Source of the DNA: CAZAFL01 sp964484465
GTDB lineage: Bacteria; Bacteroidota; Ignavibacteria; UBA10030; SZUA-254
Assembly: GCA_964484465.1 (NCBI GenBank)
Contig: CAZAFL010000008.1
Span: forward strand, 1 to 64,000
DNA: 64,000 nucleotides
Direction: 5' to 3'
Position 1 is the first letter of the stretch, and the number at the start of each line of letters is the position of its first letter. Both the position numbers and the translations under genes were made by a program. Positions 33,677-43,210 of this stretch are shown piece by piece. The notes below the pieces were generated by a model. That model worked only from the letters and a program-made list of their open reading frames with translations, was not told the DNA's origin and searched no databases.

Positions 33677-35386
33677 ATGGATATTAGAAATAGAACGGTT
33701 CTCGTACTCGGGGGGTGGGGACTGGTGGGCGCCGCCATTTGTCGCAAGCTCGTCGAAGAACGTCCGAAGCGGATCATCGTTACTTCATTGCTCCGCCCGG
33801 AAGCAGAAGATGCAGTAAAAACCCTTCGTAAAGAATTCCCTCAAATGAACAAGGATTTCTTCATGCCGTGGTGGGGCAACATTTTTCTCCGTCACTCGCT
33901 GAAAGATAAACAACGAAACGATGTCGTCAACGATGAGCGCTTCCGCACGATGCTCATCGATGATATTCTCGGTGAAATGACCGATGATGTCTTTAAGCGC
34001 TCATCAATTTTCCAACTCCTTCACAAACTCAAACCGGATATTGTGGTCGATTGTATCAATTCAGCGACGGCTATTGCATATCAGGATATTTTTCAAACAG
34101 CACGCGGCGTTTTATCGCAGATCAAAAAAGCAAAATCTGGTGGCAATAACGAGCCTTTGTATGATGCAACTGAACGCCTGTTAGCCACGCTGTATATTCC
34201 CCAGCTTATACGCCACGTCCAGATCCTGTATAGGTCGATGCACGAAGCGGGAACCACTATCTACGTGAAAATCGGCACCAGCGGGACGGGTGGCATGGGA
34301 TTAAATATTCCATACACACACAGCGAAGAGCGCCCGTCGAGCGTTCTCCTTAGCAAGTCATCGGTCGCTGGAGCTCACACGCTGCTGCTGTTTCTCATGG
34401 GCCGCACTCCAGATGCTCCGATTACAAAGGAAATCAAGCCAACGGCAGCGATCGCGTGGAAAAAAGTCGCCTATGGAGAAATCAAACGCAGGGGCAAACC
34501 AATCAAATTGTTCGATTGCGATCCGTCGAAAGGGGTAAAGCTCACTGGAAAACTCCAACTCCAGATGAACGGCTTCGCCAAACCGACACGCAAAACATTG
34601 AAATCAGTCTTCATCGATACGGGTGAGAACGGGTTGTTCTCACGCGGAGAATTTGAAGCCATCGCAACGCCGGGGCAAATGGAATTTGTCACTCCTGAGG
34701 AAATTGCAGAGGACGTTATTTACGAAATCAAGGGCGGCAACACCGGGCACGACATCATTAACGCACTCGATAACGCGACCCTTTCGCCGACCTACCGTGC
34801 AGGCTATCTCTACGAAAGTGCGAAGAAAAATATAGAAAAACTTGAGCATCGGCACAAGGTGGACAGTGTTGCTTTCGAGATGCTAGGCCCGCCGCGGCTT
34901 TCAAAACTCTTGTACGAATCCTACCTGCTGAAATTAGTTGTCAGGAACATGAGAACGGTATTACATACCAGCCCTTCGGTTCTCTCGGCAAAGCTTCGCA
35001 GGGTCATCGAAAAAAATGCCGCATTAAGATCACAGATTATCTCTATCGGTATTCCTATCCTCATGCCCGACGGGAAAACTCTTCTGCGCGGAAATGAAAT
35101 CAAAATACCTCCGTTCCGGGGAGAGAATGAACTCCGGATCAGCACGAAAAACATCGACCTCTGGGCACACGACGGGTGGGTAGACTTGCGCGTCGCCAAT
35201 ATGGAACGATGGAAAACACGCTTTCAACAGATTATGCAGATGGTCGAAAAAAATCCTGAAGGAGACACCAGCTCACGCTTTATGAATACTAAGGAGTACT
35301 GGGACAACTTCAATGAAATCAATCCCGGAAAACTCGGCGGCTGGATTTTTTGCTATGAAGAAAAAGGCATGAGAATGAAAGCCTGA
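33677..35386 (+). CDS. Large Rossmann-fold (SDR-like) protein of unknown function
   Basis: 569 residues. The N-terminus has a nucleotide-binding loop GGWGLVG (about 12-18) and downstream strands DIVVDCINSAT, as in extended SDR epimerase-like proteins. A conserved-looking GTSGTGGMGLNIPYTHSEE segment lies near residue 200. The C-terminal 250 residues are not recognised and make it much longer than a typical SDR. Cofactor binding is likely; the reaction is unknown. It starts at the base after the ybjQ stop, so it is translated in the same operon. Confidence 0.85.
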   Translation: MDIRNRTVLVLGGWGLVGAAICRKLVEERPKRIIVTSLLRPEAEDAVKTLRKEFPQMNKDFFMPWWGNIFLRHSLKDKQRNDVVNDERFRTMLIDDILGEMTDDVFKRSSIFQLLHKLKPDIVVDCINSATAIAYQDIFQTARGVLSQIKKAKSGGNNEPLYDATERLLATLYIPQLIRHVQILYRSMHEAGTTIYVKIGTSGTGGMGLNIPYTHSEERPSSVLLSKSSVAGAHTLLLFLMGRTPDAPITKEIKPTAAIAWKKVAYGEIKRRGKPIKLFDCDPSKGVKLTGKLQLQMNGFAKPTRKTLKSVFIDTGENGLFSRGEFEAIATPGQMEFVTPEEIAEDVIYEIKGGNTGHDIINALDNATLSPTYRAGYLYESAKKNIEKLEHRHKVDSVAFEMLGPPRLSKLLYESYLLKLVVRNMRTVLHTSPSVLSAKLRRVIEKNAALRSQIISIGIPILMPDGKTLLRGNEIKIPPFRGENELRISTKNIDLWAHDGWVDLRVANMERWKTRFQQIMQMVEKNPEGDTSSRFMNTKEYWDNFNEINPGKLGGWIFCYEEKGMRMKA

Positions 35387-35393
35387 TTCACCG

Positions 35394-35711
35394 TTAACTG
35401 CTGTCCCCCTCCTGGTAATCCCTGTAAAACCCTACTGCCATTCCAACTAATGACCAGAACAACAGCGAGACTAAAAACTCCGCCTGGTCGTATTGATACT
35501 TTGTCGGTTTATCCCATAAGGATTCGGCAAACGAACGGATCGGGTTTCCAAACAATAGTGTCACAGGCAGGTTGAAAAATGCGTAAAAGACGGAATAAGG
35601 ATTACGTTCCTTGAAATTTGGTCTCATCAATCCCATTAAGAAAGGTGCGGAAAACGCCGTGAAGACGAGTGCGAACAGCAGGAGATGTGTTATCGGGCGC
35701 CGGCTGAACAT
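35394..35711 (-). CDS. Small two-helix membrane protein
   Basis: 105 residues with hydrophobic helices at about 8-29 and 81-96, and a polar middle containing NPYSVFYAFFNLP. No known domain recognised. It is convergent with the plus operon (7 bases apart) and lies downstream of the T9SS gene's terminator, so it probably has its own promoter. Function unknown. Confidence 0.75.
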   Translation of the reverse strand: MFSRRPITHLLLFALVFTAFSAPFLMGLMRPNFKERNPYSVFYAFFNLPVTLLFGNPIRSFAESLWDKPTKYQYDQAEFLVSLLFWSLVGMAVGFYRDYQEGDSS

Positions 35712-35746
35712 ATCACTACGAGTATATCATTTTAGTCAATGATAGT

Positions 35747-35783
35747 CAAAAAAAATCCCGCTCCAACATATTGGGGCGGGATT
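35747..35783 (-). terminator. Strong intrinsic terminator after a T9SS gene
   Basis: On the minus strand a 13-base GC-rich stem (AATCCCGCCCCAA with TTGGAGCGGGATT, one G-T pair) with loop TATG is followed by a run of Ts. It sits 27 bases after the stop of the gene at 35810. Confidence 0.92.
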
Positions 35784-35809
35784 GTTCAGCCTTTCGTTAA
35801 AGGATTCAA

Positions 35810-37201
35810 CTACTTGAGCAGCACCATTTTCTTTATGGCGTTAAATTGTTGATGAAAGTCGCCGGTTCCTTGCGCTGAAATCCTGTAGAAATAGACGCCA
35901 GACGGTAAATCGTTTCCAGAGAATTCGATTATCTGGTTGCCCTCTTCCATGGATTCGGAATTCAACACCGTTGCAACTTCCTGTCCGATGACATTATACA
36001 CTTTCAATGTCACCAACGCTGGTTCAGAAAGATAGAATTCAATTGTCGTTGACGGATTGAAAGGATTCGGATAGTTCTGCGCAATCGTAAATTTTTCCGG
36101 CTGTTCCAGCAGCGAATAATTATTGTGACGCGACATTATCGGCGCCGCGGCAGGATTGGGACGCAGGAAATACTCTTCAGCTAATGTATGGGTTCCGGCG
36201 AGAAGGAACGGACTGAACGTCACCGCTGTGTATGGACCACCAAACGCAGCATTAATACGGCTGATACATGCATCGAGGTCTGTATATGTTGAGCCGCTGA
36301 AATGTGTGCAGTACGTTAACGCCGAATCAGCAAGATGAGCAAGTTCGCGGATAGTTTTTCCGTTACAGTTATCTCCGGTGTTCACGGTATCATTGTACAA
36401 CAGGTCGCCGAATAGTGTCGTGCCGCCATCGACCGGTTCTGTGACGCCTGAGTCATTCGCGATGATGGCAAGCTTCATCGCGTGGAGTTCACCCACAAGG
36501 TGATTATCATGCTTGTTGACGTGAGGGTTCCTTAGCTGTCCCACAAATGCCTTTTTTCCGCCGGTCCCATTCACTATCGAGTCGAGACAGCGCGGAGTAC
36601 CCGCATGCGGAAAATATTTTCGGTCTGCTGTCATGTAGAGAATCCAACCGACGCCCGGGGTGTCGGTTTTTTCTCCTGCATACAGGCCCCCTTGCGCATG
36701 GATGATTTTCTTGTACAAGAAATCCCTAACGTTCCCGCCGTTCGGTTGTCCCAAAACGCGTATAATAGGACCATCGGCACCAAGCTCTTTAAACGTCGGT
36801 CCGATTCTTGTGCCCGATGTATCCCAGTACCACTTCTCCGCGTCGATGTCTCCATCTTTCTTATGAAACCTGATGGTCAGTACGGTGGAATCAAGGCCCG
36901 ACACAGATCGGCCGCTTGCATTCAGCTGATGGCCATCGATCGTGAATGTCGTGAAACCGCCCGAGTCAATAATCGCCTCAATTTCAGAATTAAATTTTGC
37001 ATGAAGACTGTTAACCGTGTAGGCGGAATCATTGTGAAATGTAAACGTCGCAATGGACGCAATCCTCTTTCCGGATTTTTCATTTTTTTTGGAAGCGAGA
37101 TCGTCCTGGCTGAATGTACGGTATTTCACCTGTGGCCACAATGATGACAGACCAAGAAATAGCACACACATTAATGAAAAAAACAGGGAGCTTTTCCGCA
37201 T
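35810..37201 (-). CDS. T9SS-exported protein with an unrecognised N-terminal region
   Basis: 463 residues. The signal peptide is at 1-24 (SLMCVLFLGLSSLWPQ). Residues 25-355 form an unrecognised region with a conserved-looking HAGTPRCLD and several Gly/Asn turns, suggesting a beta-rich extracellular fold. The T9SS type A domain follows (NYPNPFNP, GQEVATVL, GVYFYRI, KMVLLK), with an insertion before the last strand. GGAGG lies 7 bases before the ATG. Function unknown; a single-gene unit with its own promoter and terminator. Confidence 0.88.
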   Translation of the reverse strand: MRKSSLFFSLMCVLFLGLSSLWPQVKYRTFSQDDLASKKNEKSGKRIASIATFTFHNDSAYTVNSLHAKFNSEIEAIIDSGGFTTFTIDGHQLNASGRSVSGLDSTVLTIRFHKKDGDIDAEKWYWDTSGTRIGPTFKELGADGPIIRVLGQPNGGNVRDFLYKKIIHAQGGLYAGEKTDTPGVGWILYMTADRKYFPHAGTPRCLDSIVNGTGGKKAFVGQLRNPHVNKHDNHLVGELHAMKLAIIANDSGVTEPVDGGTTLFGDLLYNDTVNTGDNCNGKTIRELAHLADSALTYCTHFSGSTYTDLDACISRINAAFGGPYTAVTFSPFLLAGTHTLAEEYFLRPNPAAAPIMSRHNNYSLLEQPEKFTIAQNYPNPFNPSTTIEFYLSEPALVTLKVYNVIGQEVATVLNSESMEEGNQIIEFSGNDLPSGVYFYRISAQGTGDFHQQFNAIKKMVLLK

Positions 37202-37261
37202 AAGAACCTCCGTTGTAAGAATTCAGACTAGTAGCGCGGGCGCAGTGAAGGGTGCTATGTA

Positions 37262-37290
37262 AATGAAGACATATTCCGACAGATTGTCAA
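37262..37290 (-). promoter_or_regulatory. Putative promoter of the T9SS gene at 35810
   Basis: TTGACA, 17 bases, TTCATT on the minus strand, about 60 bases before the ATG. The -35 is perfect but the -10 lacks the usual A at position 2. Confidence 0.4.
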
Positions 37291-37366
37291 GTTAATTCTT
37301 TTTAAACAAATGGAAGACTGATTCTTTTACAGGTAAAACAGGGAAAAAACACCAGGGAAAGGGTTT

Positions 37367-38626
37367 CTATTCGTACCTTAAGGATTCAATGGGGTCCAGG
37401 TTAGAGGCTTTCCAGGCAGGATAAACGCCGAAAACAATACCGATAACCGAGCATATAATAAACCCGATGACCGCCCAGTTGAACGGAATAACCGGGGGAA
37501 CTGAAAGCATGACTGCAGCAAGATTTCCGGCGAGAAGACCAAGAAGAATACCGACAACACCGCCGATTTCACTGAGCACAATAGCCTCAAGCATGAATTG
37601 CGTCAGGATATTTCCACGTTTTGCTCCGATGGCTTTGCGGATGCCGATTTCCCGCGTGCGTTCGGTGACGGAAACAAGCATGATGTTCATAATCCCGACG
37701 CCTGCAGCGAGAAGTGCGATAGCGCTTATCAGCATAATGCCGAGACGTACATATTGCGTGAAATCATTGAATTGCTGGATGAGTGAATCGTTCGAGAAAA
37801 TATAGAAATCATCCTCCACACCTGGAGGAACCTGGCGAGCGGCACGAAGAATACCGCGCACCTGCTCGATACAATCCTCGTATGTCTCACGTGTCGTCGA
37901 CTGCACCATGATGTGAATTTCACGTTCCTTTCCGTAGACGTCGAAAAACGTCGGCAGAGGAATAATGACAAAATTGTCCTGACTCCCGCCGAGCATGCCG
38001 CCCTGGCGTTCAAACACACCGATGACTTCGTACTCACGCCCGTCCACGCGAATTGTCTGACCAACAGGGTCAATGTTCTTAAACATTTTTTCTACGACGC
38101 CCATTCCGAGAACGGCAACATTTTTGGAAGCGTTCATCTCTTCCGAGGTAAACAATCGACCGTCACCGATGGTCCAGTTGTTCGTCGTAACCCCATCGAT
38201 ATCTTCTCCTGCGAGTTGAACATTAGGGTTTGTCTTCCGACCATCCGGCGTTACAACAATCTTACCAAAATCCCATGCTTCAAGTCCGACCTCCTTCGCC
38301 AGCGTTGCATGTTCCTTAACAGCCAGGCCCTGGGGATATTTTACCGGCTTGCGGTTCCTTGTCTTCGCACGTTCTCTGGCATCATCGGAACCAAATCCGG
38401 GAGTTTTCTGAACCTGGAATGTATTGACACCAAGCTGGCTTAACCCGCTTTCGATACTGTTCGTCAGGACACCCATTGCCGTCATGACAGCAATAATGGA
38501 AAAAACTCCGACGGCTATACCAAGCAGCGTTAATACGGATCGGAGCCGGTTTGTCCGAATGGCAACAAATGCCATTGCGAGACTCTCTCGGATTTCGTGG
38601 ACAATCGTTTCGACTGTGCGGCTCAT
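37367..38626 (-). CDS. MacB-like ABC transporter permease (copy A)
   Basis: 419 residues. N-terminal cytoplasmic segment and first helix (LRSVLTLLGIAVGVFSIIAV) are followed by a MacB-type periplasmic domain (about 60-280), then three C-terminal helices of the FtsX/MacB permease type, with GVGIMNIMLVSVTERTREIG between helices and DPIESLRYE at the end. It has no ATPase domain of its own, unlike E. coli MacB. It is the last of three permeases behind one ATPase gene and is closely similar along its whole length to copy B at 38645. Confidence 0.94.
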   Translation of the reverse strand: MSRTVETIVHEIRESLAMAFVAIRTNRLRSVLTLLGIAVGVFSIIAVMTAMGVLTNSIESGLSQLGVNTFQVQKTPGFGSDDARERAKTRNRKPVKYPQGLAVKEHATLAKEVGLEAWDFGKIVVTPDGRKTNPNVQLAGEDIDGVTTNNWTIGDGRLFTSEEMNASKNVAVLGMGVVEKMFKNIDPVGQTIRVDGREYEVIGVFERQGGMLGGSQDNFVIIPLPTFFDVYGKEREIHIMVQSTTRETYEDCIEQVRGILRAARQVPPGVEDDFYIFSNDSLIQQFNDFTQYVRLGIMLISAIALLAAGVGIMNIMLVSVTERTREIGIRKAIGAKRGNILTQFMLEAIVLSEIGGVVGILLGLLAGNLAAVMLSVPPVIPFNWAVIGFIICSVIGIVFGVYPAWKASNLDPIESLRYE

Positions 38627-38644
38627 TGAGATATCGAATTATTG

Positions 38645-39904
38645 TTATTCATACCGAAGCGACTCGATTGGGTCGAGGTTTGACGCCTTCCATGCTGGGT
38701 AGACGCCAAATATGACACCTACCAGAGTGCAACTCAAAAAACCGATAGTCACCCAATCGTATGGAATAACGGGTGGAATCTCCAGCATCATCGCAACGAT
38801 ATTTCCAGCCAGAAGTCCGAAGATAATGCCGATGGCTCCACCGAGCTCACTGATGATAACAGCCTCAAGAATAAATTGCGACCGGATATTGCTTTTGCGG
38901 GCACCGATTGATTTCCGTATACCAATTTCCCGCGTACGTTCAGTTACAGAGACAAGCATGATATTCATGATACCCACTCCAGCGGCTAGAAGTGCAATTG
39001 CACTTACCAATATGACGCCAAGCCTGACGTATTTCGTAAAGTCGTTAAACTGCGTTATCATGGAGTCGTTCGACCAGATGTAGAAATCGTCATCGTCACC
39101 CGGAGCAACATGGCGGACCGTTCGCAGAATACCTCGCACCTGTTCCATGCAATCCACCATTGCATCTGAAGTTGCCGTCTGAACCTTTATCGAAACAAGC
39201 TGGTTCTTTCCATACACACTAAAATATGTAGAAATGGGGACGATGGCAATATTATCTCCACTACCTCCGAGCAATCCGCCCCGGGGGTCGATAACACCGA
39301 TAACCTTGTACTCATGTCCGTCGACGCGCACGAGCTGGTCGATAGGATCCGATTTGGGAAATAATTTCTTAACAACGTCAGTGCCGAGAATGATGACAAA
39401 ACTGGCATTCGAAATCTCATTTTGCGTAAACACTCTGCCATCACCTATCGTCCAGCTATTTGCGGTGAAGCCTTCAACATCGCGTCCGGAAAAATATATA
39501 TTAGGGTTAGTCTTTTCACCATGCTTTGCAACAATGATCTTGCCAAAATCACCACAAAAAATTCCAACCGCAGATGCAAGTCCGGAATGCTCCTTCACCC
39601 AAAGCGCCTGATCGTATGTAATATCCCTTCTGTTGCGATACTTTGCGTTGGTTTCAGGGTCGTCGGAATCAAACATGGAATACTTCTGCACCTGAAATGT
39701 ATTCACGCCGAGGGCGCTCATCCCCTTTTCAATGCTGTTGAGCAGCACTCCCATCGCCGTCATGACTCCGATGATCGAAAAGACGCCCACCGCGATTCCG
39801 AGCAGCGTAAGAATTGAGCGGAGCTTGTTGACCCGCAGGGCGGTGATCGCCATGAAAAAGCTTTCTTTCACTTCAAGGAGAGCAAACTGAACTGTTGGGT
39901 TCAT
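38645..39904 (-). CDS. MacB-like ABC transporter permease (copy B)
   Basis: 419 residues, the same length as copy A. It shares the first-helix sequence LRSILTLLGIAVGVFSII, the periplasmic DDDFYIWSND segment and the SLRYE C-terminus. The near-collinear similarity points to tandem duplication followed by divergence, mostly in the periplasmic domain. Copy A starts 18 bases downstream. A heterodimer of A and B is a natural guess because exporters of this type need two permease subunits. Confidence 0.94.
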   Translation of the reverse strand: MNPTVQFALLEVKESFFMAITALRVNKLRSILTLLGIAVGVFSIIGVMTAMGVLLNSIEKGMSALGVNTFQVQKYSMFDSDDPETNAKYRNRRDITYDQALWVKEHSGLASAVGIFCGDFGKIIVAKHGEKTNPNIYFSGRDVEGFTANSWTIGDGRVFTQNEISNASFVIILGTDVVKKLFPKSDPIDQLVRVDGHEYKVIGVIDPRGGLLGGSGDNIAIVPISTYFSVYGKNQLVSIKVQTATSDAMVDCMEQVRGILRTVRHVAPGDDDDFYIWSNDSMITQFNDFTKYVRLGVILVSAIALLAAGVGIMNIMLVSVTERTREIGIRKSIGARKSNIRSQFILEAVIISELGGAIGIIFGLLAGNIVAMMLEIPPVIPYDWVTIGFLSCTLVGVIFGVYPAWKASNLDPIESLRYE

Positions 39905-39922
39905 GCGGGCACCGAAGAGATG

Positions 39923-41146
39923 CTATTCGTAGCGAAGTGCCTCGACGGGGTCCAGCTTTGAGGCACGGTAGGCAGGGAGCAAGCCGGAGACAACGCCGAC
40001 CATCAGGGAAACAAGAAGTGCAATAAATACTACAGACACAGGCATCGCCGTGGGGATAATTTGATTCACAATCAGCGAGAGAATATAGGAGAATATAAGT
40101 CCAATTACTCCGCCAATCAGGCAAATCAGTGCAGCTTCGACGAGGAACTGGAACAGGATAGTTCTGCGCGGTGCACCGATTGCCTTCCGGATTCCGATTT
40201 CTTTAGTCCGTTCAGTAACCGATACAAACATGATATTCATAATGCCAATACCTCCGACAAACAGCGATAAGCCGGTAATAAAAAATCCTACCCCGGCAAT
40301 GACACCTGTGATGGCACTGAAGGCGTTTGTCAGCAATTCCGACTGGTTGATGTTAAAATCATCCTCCTGTGATGGGTTGAGATGACGAAGTTTGCGCATG
40401 ATCCCGCGCAATTCCTCTCGTGCATCATCAAGGTCAGCATTCTTCGCTACACGCACATTGAGCGTGACGTCGCGGTGAGAGCCAAATTCAGTCAGAAAGG
40501 AATTAATGGGAATATAAATACGATTGTCGGATGTAAATTGACCGAATAACCCTCCTTGCTTTTCAAACACTGCGAGGACTTTGTACGGGAACCCCCCGAC
40601 CTTGATTGTCTGACCGACAGGGTCGACTGACGGAAAAAGAGTCTCTGCCACATTCGCACCGATACAACACACGGGTCTCCCGCCCTCTGATTCCTCCTGA
40701 GAAAAAAACCTTCCGTCAAGAATAGCAGTGCCGGAAGCTTCCTGATATTCAGACGTGGTTCCGGTTATCCAGGCATTGAGCATTGTGCGTGAGCCGAAAC
40801 GCGCATCTTTCGATGTGGTCACATCCGGTGCTACGGCGTCGACGAGGGTTGCCTGCCTCGCAATAAACTCTGCATACTCAACCTTCAAGTCCTTGCGGTT
40901 TCGGTACTTCCACCAATCATCACCACCCACCCAGGCAAATTTCTGGACGTAGAAAACTTTCGACCCGAATGCCGAGGCGCTTTTTTCGAACGCCCGTGTC
41001 ACCCCTTCAATCGCAGTCGCCATTAATGCAACAGCGGTAATCCCGATAACGATGCCGATTGTCGTCAGCACGGAACGCATGACGTTCGCACGGATTGCAC
41101 GAAATGCAATCCGCAACCCTTCCCTTACTTCACGTAAGAACCACAT
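39923..41146 (-). CDS. MacB-like ABC transporter permease (copy C, divergent)
   Basis: 407 residues. It has the same topology: first helix RSVLTTIGIVIGITAVALM, a periplasmic domain with EDDFNINQSELL, and SVTERTKEIGIRKAIGA before the last helices and DPVEALRYE. It is clearly less similar to A and B than they are to each other. It directly follows the ATPase gene (3 bases) and so is the most likely original partner. Confidence 0.94.
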   Translation of the reverse strand: MWFLREVREGLRIAFRAIRANVMRSVLTTIGIVIGITAVALMATAIEGVTRAFEKSASAFGSKVFYVQKFAWVGGDDWWKYRNRKDLKVEYAEFIARQATLVDAVAPDVTTSKDARFGSRTMLNAWITGTTSEYQEASGTAILDGRFFSQEESEGGRPVCCIGANVAETLFPSVDPVGQTIKVGGFPYKVLAVFEKQGGLFGQFTSDNRIYIPINSFLTEFGSHRDVTLNVRVAKNADLDDAREELRGIMRKLRHLNPSQEDDFNINQSELLTNAFSAITGVIAGVGFFITGLSLFVGGIGIMNIMFVSVTERTKEIGIRKAIGAPRRTILFQFLVEAALICLIGGVIGLIFSYILSLIVNQIIPTAMPVSVVFIALLVSLMVGVVSGLLPAYRASKLDPVEALRYE

Positions 41147-41149
41147 ACG

Positions 41150-41872
41150 TTATGCACTCGCTGTAGTGACAACCCGTTTATCCACTTTTTCATCACTCTC
41201 AATATTACCGTCGCGTACACGGATAATCCTGTGTGCATGTTCAGCGATATATTCTTCATGCGTCACAAGAATAATTGTATTTCCCCGGCGATGGAGGTCC
41301 TCAAACAAGAGCATAATTTCATCTCCCGTTTTTGAATCCAAATTTCCGGTTGGCTCGTCTGCAAGCAAAATTGACGGCTTGTTCACCAGCGCCCGTGCTA
41401 TTGCCACACGTTGACGCTGTCCGCCGGATAGCTCATTCGGTTTATGGTTTTTTCGTTCCGCGAGCCCGACCTGTCCGAGCGCTTCTGTCGCAAGCCGTTT
41501 CCGGTCGGAAGAAGAAACTCCTCCATAAATAAGAGGGAGCTCGACATTATGGAGTGCATTCGAGCGCGCAAGTAGGTTAAATGTCTGGAAGACGAATCCG
41601 ATTTCCTTGTTTCGCACCTTGGCAAGCTGATTATCGTTCATATCGCTCACATTCACGCCGTTAAATTCATACAGTCCTGATGTTGGCGTGTCAAGACAGC
41701 CAATGATATTCATGAGTGTCGATTTACCGGAACCGGAAGGGCCCATAATGGCGACATACTCGTTCGGGAAAATTTGAAGCGAAACACCGCGGAGCGCCTG
41801 CACCTCTTCCGCTCCTCCCATATCATAGATTTTCTTTATCTGTTGCAGATTAATAACTACTGAATTATTCAT
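41150..41872 (-). CDS. ABC transporter ATPase, MacB/LolD type
   Basis: 240 residues. Walker A GPSGSGKST, Q-loop FVFQTFNLLAR, signature LSGGQRQRVAIARAL, Walker B ILLADEPTGNLDS and H-loop VTHE are all intact. It is of the family that powers MacB/LolCDE-type mechanotransmission rather than classical transport. It is the only ATPase in the cluster and presumably serves all three permeases. It lies between the adaptor gene and permease C. Confidence 0.95.
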   Translation of the reverse strand: MNNSVVINLQQIKKIYDMGGAEEVQALRGVSLQIFPNEYVAIMGPSGSGKSTLMNIIGCLDTPTSGLYEFNGVNVSDMNDNQLAKVRNKEIGFVFQTFNLLARSNALHNVELPLIYGGVSSSDRKRLATEALGQVGLAERKNHKPNELSGGQRQRVAIARALVNKPSILLADEPTGNLDSKTGDEIMLLFEDLHRRGNTIILVTHEEYIAEHAHRIIRVRDGNIESDEKVDKRVVTTASA

Positions 41873-41899
41873 AGATGCTCCGTCATCGGTATCAGGATA

Positions 41900-43159
41900 T
41901 TATTTCTTTTCTTCCTTATCGGATTTCTTTTTTGCCTGTTCAATTTTTACCTTCGAACCGTCTTCCAACTCGCGATTAATTGCCTTGTAGCTGCCCGAAA
42001 CCACCTGCTTGCTTTCATCAAGGCCGGAAATCACCTCGGTATAGGAATCGTTTGAAATTCCCCGTTTCACAGGAACTGTTTTCGCGACATTGTTATCGAC
42101 GATAAACACCACTTCCTGGACTTTTTGCTGCTGCTGTTTGATGCGCGAATCATTTGCTGCCATTTCCTCGCTGCCGTCAGACTCCTTCATTCCCTTATTG
42201 TCAGCTTTGTTGTGAGAACGGGTCGTGATGCTTTGGATCGGAACCGTGATCACATTTTTCCTCGTTTCAGTTTCCACGGTCGCAGTCATCGACATGCCTG
42301 GACGCAAAATGACATCCTTATCCAAAATACGAATCCGAACTTCAAAATTCGTCACCTCTTCCTGAGTCCCAAGTCCTTTTGTCTTGGCTGTATTTCCTAT
42401 CTGATAAACAATGCCGGTCAGCTTCCGGTCAGGGAACGCATCGACTTCTATACGTGTCGTATCGCCCTGGGAAATAAGGACGACATCATTCTCGCCGACA
42501 TCAACTCGCGCCTCCATACGTGAAAGGTCGGCAACCGTCATAACCTGCGTGCCCTGGAACTGGCTTGTGCCGAGGACACGTTCACCCAATTCGACCTTTA
42601 GCTCGGAAACGATGCCGTTCATCGGAGCATAGATTGTTGTCTTATTGAGATTCTCATCCGACTGTTTCAATGCAGCTTCCGCCTGCTGGAATTGGGCTTT
42701 CGAGACCTCGAATGAAGTGGTTGCCGCTTCCAGGTCGGATTTTGAAATCAATCCCTTTGTGAACAATTCATTCGCCCGCTTGAATTCGGATTCACTCCGC
42801 TGCTGGCTGGCTTTTGCCGATGCCAGCGTGGACGACGCCTGGTCACGAAGTGCAATGTAGATGTCGGGTTTAATTTTCATAAGAAGGTCGCCTTTGTTCA
42901 CCTGCGCGCCTTCTTTGACCGGCAGCTGGGTAATTTCGCCGCTCACTTCCGGAGATATGACAACCTGTACTTCGGGATAAATTTTTCCGGTTGCGGTAAC
43001 GGTTTGTGTAAGCGTGCGCCGCTGAGCTTTCTCAATCTGGACACTGATGACAGGCTCCTTTTTGCTTCCGAGGATAACAAGCAACACGGCAGCAATTAAC
43101 AAAACCCCGGCAGCTGAAAAGATAATGACTTTCTTTTTTGATTTTTTATTGTTTGCCAT
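41900..43159 (-). CDS. Periplasmic adaptor (membrane fusion) protein, MacA-like
   Basis: 419 residues. An N-terminal anchor helix (KVIIFSAAGVLLIAAVLLVI) is followed by a lipoyl/barrel-sandwich domain (GEITQLPVKEGAQVNKGDLL cut here at 20), a helical hairpin rich in Ala/Ser/Gln (about 100-175), the second lipoyl half (APMNGIVSELKVELGERV) and beta-barrel and membrane-proximal domains. A charged Lys/Asp/Glu tail ends the protein. It links the inner-membrane permease(s) to the TolC-like channel encoded just upstream. The Gln-rich stretch near residue 335 (IKQQQQKVQ) is unusual. Confidence 0.94.
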   Translation of the reverse strand: MANNKKSKKKVIIFSAAGVLLIAAVLLVILGSKKEPVISVQIEKAQRRTLTQTVTATGKIYPEVQVVISPEVSGEITQLPVKEGAQVNKGDLLMKIKPDIYIALRDQASSTLASAKASQQRSESEFKRANELFTKGLISKSDLEAATTSFEVSKAQFQQAEAALKQSDENLNKTTIYAPMNGIVSELKVELGERVLGTSQFQGTQVMTVADLSRMEARVDVGENDVVLISQGDTTRIEVDAFPDRKLTGIVYQIGNTAKTKGLGTQEEVTNFEVRIRILDKDVILRPGMSMTATVETETRKNVITVPIQSITTRSHNKADNKGMKESDGSEEMAANDSRIKQQQQKVQEVVFIVDNNVAKTVPVKRGISNDSYTEVISGLDESKQVVSGSYKAINRELEDGSKVKIEQAKKKSDKEEKK

Positions 43160-43210
43160 AAACCTTCGATCCTTTGATGGTGCAAGAAAAAAAATGAAAA
43201 GATATCAGGG

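Noticed and set aside
37367..39904. Possible assembly duplication of permease copies A and B
   Set aside because: The copies differ throughout at protein level, including the periplasmic domain, so they are true paralogues rather than a duplicated assembly segment.
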